From: Leptidea sinapis
Taxonomy: Eukaryota > Arthropoda > Insecta > Lepidoptera > Pieridae
Reading direction: 5' to 3'
Length of the DNA stretch: 64,000 nt
NCBI RefSeq assembly: GCF_905404315.1
Contig: NC_066272.1
Span: forward strand, 5,208,001-5,272,000
Shown here piece after piece: positions 56,553-64,000 of the stretch. Below the pieces are notes generated by a model. It was not told the DNA's origin, made no database searches, and worked only from the letters and a program-made list of their open reading frames with translations. Numbering within the stretch: position 1 is the first letter of the stretch; every line of letters begins with the position of its first letter. A program made the position numbers and the translations under genes.

Positions 56553-56990
56553 CTAGTGGACCCAACAGACGTTGTCTTGTACACACGTCTTAAATTTGCA
56601 AAATCTGTCCAGCCGTTAAGAGGTATTCTTATTTATATGGACGGAGAGAATTATATTATATGGACGGAATTGAGAATCTAAACCAATCTCAAATTCACTG
56701 AAACAAACAAAAAAATCATCAAAATCGGTCCAGCCGTTTAGGAGGTAGTTTAATTGTGAATCTAAACCATTCTCGAATCCACCTGAAGACACACACCAAT
56801 CTCAAATTCACTGGAACACACAAAAATATCATCAAAATCGGTCCAGCCGTTTAGGAGGTAGTTCAATTGTGAATCTAAACCATCCTCGAATCCCCTTGAA
56901 CTCACACAAAAAATTTCATCCAAATCGGTCCAGCTGTCTAGGAGGAGTTCAGTGACATACACACTCACAGAAGAATTATATAGATAAAGA
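56553..56990 (-). mobile_element. Helitron-like element with internal tandem units
   Basis: The plus strand opens CTAGTGGACCCAACAGACGT, the inverted CTAG terminus plus GGGTC...GTCTGTTGG block shared with 63656. It ends near ACACTCACAGAAGAATTATA TAGATA. Inside, a unit GAATCTAAACC...AAATCGGTCCAGCCGTTTAGG AGG occurs three times (about 56672-56757, 56758-56870, 56871-56955). No Rep/helicase part. Confidence 0.5.
56672..56955. repeat. Three diverged ~85-113-bp tandem units
   Basis: Each unit starts GAATCTAAACCA and ends AATCGGTCCAGCCGTTTAGG (third: CAGCTGTCTAGG) AGG. The middle unit has an extra ~28-base CACACACCAATCTCAAATTC-type segment. Confidence 0.75.
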
Positions 56991-57524
56991 TATTCAGTTC
57001 TATTTTGTCGCATTCAAGTAACAATGTGACAAGTTTCATATAAACCCTGCAGTCAGTAGCCGCTCTTTGCATAATATTTTCACTTACGAATACAATTTGG
57101 AATATATTACATTTTATCGCTAGTTGGGGCTTATATTGTAACATGCGACGATGAATTTTGCATCCAGAGACAAGATTTGTATGCAGGAAGGAAATAAATG
57201 ATAGATGCTACATTGCCTTAATGAGCTTTTGTAACAGACAATGCCGTTTGTTAAAGCCCAACATTGAATGAAACAGGCAATAATAATCTTTATTGAACTT
57301 CTCATATACAATAAATGTATTTGATAGATTAATTAATTTAGAACTGACCCGTACACTTTGCGCTATCGGTCAGTAATGGAAGATTTCGTCTATTTTGCTT
57401 ATGGTTTGGTTAATTACCGTACCTTCATTTTGTTAGTAACCCACCATTGTCGATGTTGTCAAACTACCCACATCATATTGGCAAGGACGTGCATGAAACT
57501 TCGTGCCATAGTATTGTGAGTTTA
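56991..57524. other. No gene recognised
   Basis: No supported feature. Confidence 0.4.
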
Positions 57525-57750
57525 TTGTGGAAGAGTAGGCGAATTAGCGTACGTGTCACCTGATGTTAAGTGATCACCGCCGCCCACATTCACTTGCAAC
57601 AACAGTGGAATCACAGGAGCGTCGCCACGCCACAAAAGTGCGTGCTATTTTAAAGGCGTCGTTTTGCCCTGGAACACCGCACAAGGAAGCACAGTTTAAG
57701 AAAGTACTATTAGAAAAACCCTGTGGAGGAACGAAAAACGTCCAGATAGT
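57525..57750 (-). mobile_element. LINE-A 3' fragment, diverged
   Basis: Complement of the LINE-A end: GTGATCACCGCCGCCCACAT, TTGCAACAACAGTGGAATCA, CTGGAACACCGCACAAGGAA and CCCTGTGGAGGAACG. Many substitutions within the last codons. The opposing open frames of 70-113 codons here are by-products. Confidence 0.78.
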
Positions 57751-57815
57751 AAACACTGCTCTTGATGAATTCAGTAGAGGAAGCACAATTAAGCAAGATT
57801 CAAAATTAAAATTTA

Positions 57816-58121
57816 CAAGTGGGAGGCTCCTTTCCCCAGGATGCCGGCTAGATTATGGGTACCACAACTTCGCCTGTTTCTGCCGTGAAGCAGTTATGTG
57901 TTAGCATTATTGTGTTTCGGTCTGAAGGCGCCGTAGCTAGTGAAATTAGTGGGCAAATGAGACTTAACATCTTATGTCTCAAGGTGACAAGCGCAGTTGT
58001 TGTGCCGCTCACAATTTTTTGGTGTTTTTCAATAATCCTGAGCGGTACTGCTTTTTAATGGGCAGGGCATATCAATTACCATCAGCTGAACGTCTTGCTC
58101 GTCTCGTCTTTTTATAAAAAA
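57816..58121 (+). mobile_element. SL300 SINE-like repeat, full length
   Basis: CAAGTGGGAGGCTCCTTTCC at the 5' end and CGTCTCGTCTTTTTATAAAA AA at the 3' end. The last stem is nearly intact (GTGCCGCTCA...CTGAGCGGTAC). The CAGTAATG hairpin has decayed (CAGTTATGTGTTAGCATTATTG). Confidence 0.9.
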
Positions 58122-58129
58122 GATTTTCA

Positions 58130-59715
58130 TAAAAGCAAGATAAAGCCAAATCCTCTATTATATATTATACATTATACTTAATACTTAGGAAGCGTAATAG
58201 TGAAATTAATTTGATGTTAAACTATTTTTAAAAGGATTTTTATATTACGTATAAATTATTTAACAAAATCTTCGGGTGTTTTATTGGAGTACTTTTACAC
58301 ATTTTTCCTGTTTACTATAAATATAGGTCGCTGAAAATATAAGATTTGCAAAAAATTTGCCAACTTACGAACTTGTACCAAGTTTATGACAATTGCTAAG
58401 TCATTTCCATGATAAAATTATTTATACGGAGTTGATATCTATTTTCCTCCATACGCAAGATTTTCGTTATAAATAGAAATTTTTCCCTAACTTTGATTTT
58501 TATAAGATATAAGATGAAACAACAATTTGTTTGTTCAAAATTATATTTCCACTACAACGATGTTTAAAAGTTTTATTTGACTTAACTGACCTAAGTAAAT
58601 TAAAGTTAAGCGAAGGAGTCAACACGGCACGTTTGTTCTAAAATTTAAAAAACACAAGTTTGAACTTCTGGCTGCTTATACAAATGATAAAAATGGGTTA
58701 AAATGAACTAGAAGCACGACTTAACATGGGAATTAAGTAAATCTCTTGACCGCCAATGAGGCTTTTAAGTTGGAGAGTAAACATCAGTAGGTCAACAAGA
58801 AGCGCTATAAAATCAACTAACAGCGGCGCGTTCACGACCGTGTCTACGAACATTTTATGGGTATATCATTATAAAATTATTGATAGATTTGCATAAATAT
58901 GAAATTTATTTTCATAGAGTCTGGTTAATGGTGACTGACCCTACCTTTACTATAAAATATACATGTAATAAAATACTATGCCATTATGTCAATGATTTTG
59001 CATAGAAAATAACAATTAAAAACAAACATACGATTTTTATTTACTTCCGTAATATGCATTATTTTGTACGTTATATTAATCAATAAAAAAACAAAATAAT
59101 ATATAGTAGTTCTAAAGAACTAAAAAAATGAGTTTTTCATAGAAAATATTTCCTACTTATAGGTTTGTTTACAATAAAATCATGTTTTTTAGTTTTTTTT
59201 ATTGATATATGATGAGATACTGATAATTTACAATCTCTTTGGTATTCGAAAATTTCGTAATACTAGATAAATCGGTTGAAATTTAAAATTAACATCATTT
59301 CCTGCCTTATATACAATAGATGAATATAATATAAATTTACAAAAATCATATTTTGCAAATTGAAAAATGGAATAATTTTATAAAATTAAAGTATTTCATT
59401 GGTCATCGATAAATCTACGAAGTTTGAACGAAATCTTGCCATTTAAAGTGGGTCGAAATCGCGCCAAAATGAGTCGGTTACAAAGAAACATACGTACAAA
59501 ATAAGAAATGTGCTTAAAAATTCTGATCGTTAGAAAGGAGTGATTTATGATGTTCAAAATTTCGTTAAAAACAGACATTTGATTAATTATTAACCATCAA
59601 AGATAAAACACATCTGTCAATTCAAATAACACAGTAATTGCGATATTATTCAAATTACTTATGTACCTACGTAGCGTTGTACAGTAATCATAATTCACAA
59701 AATATTGTAATCACA
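58130..59715. other. No gene recognised; AT-rich stretch
   Basis: No supported feature. Confidence 0.4.
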
Positions 59716-59719
59716 AAGT

Positions 59720-59995
59720 TTAGGGCGCCATTGGGCTTTGATATTCGGAAGCCAGGTACCGGCTATAATGGTTCAGCCCTGCGTGACCGTACTTTTGAAT
59801 GGCCTTAACTTGGGGTGTTTTATTGAAAAAGTACAAGTCGTGAGCAGTGTGCGTGAAGTTATGTCGACATTTTATATTATAACACCAGATATTATTTTGT
59901 GAAGTCTTAGGGTGAGGCCACAACGAATACCGCAATACTGTCGCAACGCATTTTGTTGCGGCGAGAAAAATAATTGCGAATTTTGACATTAGCAT
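59720..59995 (-). other. Unassigned 91-codon reading frame
   Basis: Starts at ATG (59995), beginning MLMSKFAIIFLAATKCVATV, which could be a weak signal peptide. The rest (e.g. NIKCRHNFTHTAHDLYFFNK) has no motif I know, and ends ...QSPMAP. It ends five bases before a LINE-A fragment begins. Possibly a chance frame in an old repeat. Confidence 0.15.
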
Positions 59996-60002
59996 AGTTT
60001 TT

Positions 60003-60212
60003 CATGGAACTTTCGTCCACGTACTACAAAGCTGTGGAATGAGCTTCTTTGCGCGGTGTTTCCGGAACGATACGACATGCGTATTGGGTACCTTCAAAAA
60101 AAGCGCGTTCACCTTCCTTAAAGGCCGGAAACGCTCCTGTTATTCCTCTTGTGTTGCAAGAGAATGTGGGCGGCAATGATCACTTAACTCACTTTTGCAT
60201 AAAAAAAAGTTT
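60003..60212 (+). mobile_element. LINE-A 3' fragment
   Basis: CCACGTACTACAAAGCTGTG, GAATGAGCTTCTTTGCGCGG, TGTTTCCGGAACGATACGAC, the CCTTAAAGGCCGGAAACGCT block and an ACTTTTGCATAAAAAAAAG end. Seven bases (TATTGGG) are inserted after CATGCG, so the frame is broken. Confidence 0.85.
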
Positions 60213-60658
60213 AAGAAGTTAAGCTCAGGTAAGTTCAAGGCTTCAAACTCCAATTTCACGTTCAACTACTAAGAAGAAGTTTTCACTAACAATACACTAA
60301 AGATATTATTGGATACTTTTTTGTGGTAGTACAATATCTTAGTCGGTCACAAAGAATGGTAATTAATTGTTAAATTTTGTACGCCTTGGCATTGCATCAG
60401 CAACGTCCCATTGTGCGTTGTCGTAGATTTTTGCGATGTTTTGAAGCATCGCTGTGTTGATACCTCATTAGTGTGTAGCACTACCTTATTACTTGCAAGG
60501 AATTGATCGTGGTTTGACCTCCACAATTACTTTGTACTTAAAAATATACTTAACAATTAAATGTAGCTCGTATATATCTTATACACAGCAGAAGAACTTG
60601 TTGCAACTTTCGAACTCATTACACATTATTTTTTTATGAACAATAAAGTACTAAAATC
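60213..60658. other. No gene recognised
   Basis: No supported feature. Confidence 0.4.
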
Positions 60659-61045
60659 ATCAAATTCAAATTCACATTCAAATATTTTTATTCAAATAGG
60701 ATGTGACATTACTTATTGAAAGTCAAAAACTACCACCCATTCCAAAATGAATGCCTCAGACCTGAGAAGAATGGGCGCAACAAGCGGGCTTTATTTTCAT
60801 CGAAAAAATATGTTTACAAAGTAATATTGTACAATTAAATTTATTATTTAATAGCCTAATTCCCAATCTGTGGTATCATTAAGAAAGTCATTTATGTTAT
60901 AGTAACCTTTACCACACAAACGTTTTTTAACAATTCTTTTGAATAACGTAATACTTTTGTTTTGAACATTTTCTGGGATCTTGTTGTCAAAGCATATACA
61001 TTGCCCCACGAAAGACTCATCTGCCGACGACTTCAAGGTAAAAGG
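60659..61045 (-). mobile_element. LINE-B 3' end with intact C-terminal frame
   Basis: Minus strand: the frame at 60848-61084 ends FDNKIPENVQNKSITLFKRI, VKKRLCGKGYYNINDFLNDT, TDWELGY and a stop. The 3' UTR contains GAGAAGAATGGGCGCAACAA's complement and ends AATATTTGAATGTGAATTTG. The first part of that frame (NLNNKMTYLNPY) is probably flank. Confidence 0.75.
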
Positions 61046-61084
61046 GTAAGGGTTTAGGTAAGTCATTTTATTATTTAAATTCAA

Positions 61085-62043
61085 CAGTAGACTGAATAGG
61101 TGGCACTCCGAACGAGTTATAGGAATCTTATGAAGTGGTTAAATAATATAAGTGTTCATATTAACTGATTACGATAGAGTTTTGGTTCATATTAATACGT
61201 TTAAAACAAAGAAAGTTTTAATTTTCATGAGATCGCTTATCTGCAGTAAATTAAATAAATGCACTGTTTCGAAAGAATGTCGGCAAAGCGAAGTTGAAAA
61301 TAATCTACCAAAAGTAAGCTGGTTAGGCAGAGAAAACTGGACAAAAGCGAAAAAGCACTTTAACTGGAATTAAAATGGCACTCAGATCCTTTGATACCGT
61401 TTGGGCTTAATTAAAAACTAAATAAATTTACAGGGATTTGGCTGGGACTGTACTTTGAAAATTATTTGTTTCGCTTTAAGATTTTCTTACCGAAAATATC
61501 GTAGTGTAAATGTTATGTATGGAATACAAGTTTTCTATATTAAATGTTTAGCATCCAGCAAGATTGTTTTATACCCGACTATGACAATAATGCGTTTGTC
61601 ACGCTGAACTTGTTTGTATGTTTGCTCGCTTTGGAGTGTTAGAGACCAAACGCAAGTGTCAATGTTGATAATGCTTTCATCGATCGAATCATCAACTTAT
61701 CTTATGCTTATCTTACAATTACTAAGGATTTCTAAGGTTTATCGACTTTTTATATTTACGTACTTCTGTTTATATTCTTAAATAAATCATGGGGGCTTAA
61801 GTCATCTAGCTATGAATAAAATAAAAGAAAATAAATCAATAAAACTTTTATTTGGAACAATTTAACAAAACTAATACAAACAAGTAAGAACTATGATAGC
61901 TGCAAAAGTATAAACTGCAGCGCAGCTCATAACGACCTTCTCCGAATACAATATGGAATGATGTTCTATGCACAAAGATCTAAATAGTAAATAGAGTACG
62001 GTAATTGATTAAAAGATATAAAAAAATAGTACAGGACATGTGA
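61085..62043. other. No gene recognised; spacer
   Basis: No supported feature. Confidence 0.4.
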
Positions 62044-62312
62044 TTTCTTTTTATGGAATAGGAGGACAAACGAGCGTACCTGGTGTTAAGTGATCACCGC
62101 CGCCCACATTCTCTTGCAACACCAGAGGAAACACAAGAGCGTTGCCGGCTTTTAAGGAAGGTGTACGCGCTTTTTTTGAAGGTACCCATGTCGTATCATC
62201 CCGGAAACACCGCACATTCCACAGCTTCGTAGTACGAGGAAGAAAGCTCCTTGAAAACCGCACTGTGGAGGACCTAACTTGTGGCGTGTCGTGCGAAGGT
62301 GGAATTTGGAAG
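62044..62312 (-). mobile_element. LINE-A 3' fragment
   Basis: Complement of the tail: TTTTTATGGAATAGGAGGAC, AAACGAGCGTACCTGGTGTT, GATCACCGCCGCCCACATTC, then coding complement through TCGTGCGAAGGTGGAATT. One of the best-preserved ends. Between GTGGAGGACC and TAACTTGTGGCG about 30 bases are deleted. Confidence 0.87.
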
Positions 62313-62821
62313 GTAAAATGTGATTTGATATATATACATTATTATTATTATATTATGTGTTTAGTTTTGGGTGAAGTGTATGGGTGAGTGTTGAATTGAA
62401 TGTGTTGTTATGAAGCCCCAATATTTTCCAGCCGTGATTTTGTATTAATAATATATGCTTGATTTGATGCCATCGGAGTTTTAAGTGACGCTTAAAGGTC
62501 AATGCATATATTTATTCGCAATCTTAAAAAGGTTATCAGCGATGGATATTTTTATCCGATCTATAGAAACAGTTTGGTGAATTTTTTCAATTCAACTTTA
62601 GTATGGTGTATTGTTTTATTTAAGAGTGCGACATATAGGTGTTTTTTTACAATATGGATTTTGAAATTAATGATTTACATATTGGAGTTTCAGGATCGAT
62701 TTTCGGATGACTTAAACTGAATTCTGAATAATATAAGAGATCAAACATTAAAATCGGTCGTAGGTAAATATATGTTGCGTGTCTGTAGTGACAAATACAC
62801 ACTAGAAAATAACTTTTAGGA
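62313..62821. other. No gene recognised
   Basis: No supported feature. Confidence 0.4.
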
Positions 62822-63141
62822 TTTTTTTTATGAAAATAAGGGACGAGTCGAGCTGGACGTTCAGCTGATGATAATTCACACGCCCTGCCCACATTACAAT
62901 ACAGTACCGCTTAGGATTCTTGAAAAACCTAAAAATTATGAGCGGCACTATAATTACGCTCGTCACCTTGAGACATAAGATGTTAAGTCTCATTTGCTCA
63001 GCTATTTCACTAGCTACGGCACCCTTCAGACCGAAACACAGTAATGTTTACACATTACTGCTTTACTACAGAAATAGGCGCCGTCGTGGTACCCATAGAT
63101 GACCTTGCCGGCATCCGGTGCAACGGAGCCTCCCACTGGTA
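62822..63141 (-). mobile_element. SL300 SINE-like repeat, full length
   Basis: From TTTTTTTTATGAAAATAAGG to GAGCCTCCCACTGGT. The long-range stem reads ACGGCGCC with GGTGCCGT, so one pair became a G-T wobble. The last stem has several mismatches (GTACCGCTTAG, ATGAGCGGCAC). Confidence 0.9.
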
Positions 63142-63655
63142 AAATGCTGCAAGATTTAAGGTGGGCCATCTTCTCGTTCAGTAATTTAACTCAGTTTTAA
63201 ATACCGTATCCATAAGTACATCGATGAAAATTACTAAAGTAGCTCCAATTGAACGTAATAACAAGACGGGCTCTGATGGGATACGATTCGTAGGCGTGAT
63301 GAGTTACTAAACTCATAAACGTTATAAATTATTGTAACAAACGGTTAACGGTTATTAAGATAAATGAAGCACAAAAACTCGTGTAATAGACACGCAACGA
63401 TTTATCTTCGATCCGTGGAAGTTGTCTATGAAAGCGTTTCGTTTGTTGTTGGTTTAATAATAAAATTTTACTTCAGCAGCTTCGCTTTTGCTCACGGTTG
63501 CACCCAGGTAACATTTCGACTAAGATAAGATAAAAATAAATATATGGTTTAAAATATAAAATAGATGGAATACCATTTAAGTATTTATTATCTCTCTGTA
63601 TGGTATTCATAGGATTACCATTTTCAAAAACGAAGTACTTAAGACATATAATATT
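63142..63655. other. No gene recognised
   Basis: No supported feature. Confidence 0.4.
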
Positions 63656-63912
63656 CTAGCTGACCCGACAGACGTTGTTCTGTGCATACTAAAAAAAATA
63701 CTGTTTTTTATGTATTTGTCAATAATATTTTATAACACCAAGAATTATTTTGTAAAATATGCTCCCTGTCAATGACGTTCTATATTATGTATAGAACGTC
63801 ATTGCTACCTGTTGTTAACTGTAATGTAATTGTTTTACAGCAGAACTGTCAAATCGTGCGTCAATAAATTCTCTCATAGAAAATATGTACATACAAAACA
63901 AATATTGGAATT
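63656..63912 (-). mobile_element. Helitron-like element 3' part
   Basis: The plus strand opens CTAGCTGACCCGACAGACGT TGTTCTGTGC; in element orientation this is the 3' end ...GGGTCAGCTAG, as at 39816. Shared interior blocks with 39.65-39.75 kb (CAGAACTGTCAAATCGTGCG TCAATAAAT). It contains a perfect 15-bp hairpin at 63770-63804. Confidence 0.6.
63770..63804. repeat. Perfect 15-bp hairpin in a Helitron-like element
   Basis: CAATGACGTTCTATA (63770-63784), loop TTATG, TATAGAACGTCATTG (63790-63804). Helitrons often carry a 3' hairpin, but this lies ~115 bases from the CTAG end, so it may be unrelated. Confidence 0.85.
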
Positions 63913-64000
63913 AAAAATAGTTATGGGTCTCAAATCGAAATAAAAGCTATCCTATCTCTCAAGTAGGACTGAACTGCACTCCATGAAGTAATCCCCATTA

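Noticed and set aside
59720..59995. Secreted small-protein gene
   Set aside because: The putative signal peptide is weak and there is no known family; kept only as an unassigned frame.

Overview
This is AT-rich, gene-poor animal nuclear DNA. I assign it to an insect, most likely a moth or butterfly (Lepidoptera). The repeat mix supports this: Jockey/CR1-, R1- and RTE-type non-LTR retrotransposons, SINEs, TTAA-flanked and long-TIR MITEs, and Helitron-like elements ending in CTAG. The order is inferred from recalled lepidopteran repeats, not from a search. I found no convincing complete host gene. The window is probably intergenic or the inside of a very large intron. Nothing prokaryotic, no CRISPR array, no operon and no clear host multi-exon gene is visible.

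Family labels used below are mine. SL300 is a SINE-like repeat of about 300 bp with a fixed 5' end and an A-rich 3' end. LINE-A is a Jockey/CR1-like retrotransposon; one near-full copy lies at about 44.3-47.67 kb and a dozen 5'-truncated pieces are scattered elsewhere. LINE-B is a second Jockey/CR1-like family, seen mainly as 3' ends. TTAA-M is a MITE of about 440 bp in TTAA sites. tSINE is a tRNA-derived SINE.

Layout. 0-9 kb: six SL300 copies, a LINE fragment carrying a perfect 26-bp hairpin, and a LINE-A fragment split by a TTAA-M insertion (7.6-8.5 kb). 9-20 kb: mostly unique AT-rich DNA with small R1-, RTE- and LINE-A pieces, one SL300 between two diverged ~100-bp duplicates (12.8-13.3 kb), and one Helitron-like element (15.7-16.15 kb). 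21.7-22.8 kb: a tSINE whose head folds as a near-perfect cloverleaf, then an R1-type reverse transcriptase fragment. 24.8-30 kb: LINE-A and RTE fragments, a degraded TIR element, and a GC-rich patch at 26.5 kb that may be a first exon. 30-36 kb: long single-copy-looking DNA, then several TIR elements. 37.7-43.4 kb: an internally deleted LINE-A derivative, a head-to-head tSINE mosaic, a Helitron-like element, a long (TG)n microsatellite, SL300 and LINE-B. 43.7-47.7 kb: a minus-strand RT fragment next to the near-full but decayed LINE-A. 48-51.6 kb: LINE-B, two TTAA-M copies, SL300. 52-64 kb: mostly unique AT-rich DNA with LINE-A tails, three SL300 copies and Helitron-like copies.

No genes act together here; the only inferable activities are past ones of mobile elements. 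Every retrotransposon reading frame seen is truncated or broken, so nothing looks autonomous now. The most informative items are the SL300 family and its conserved nested inverted repeats, the TTAA-M insertion whose empty site can be read from LINE-A relatives in the same window, the LINE-A derivative that lost almost exactly its ORF2, and the cloverleaf tSINE.
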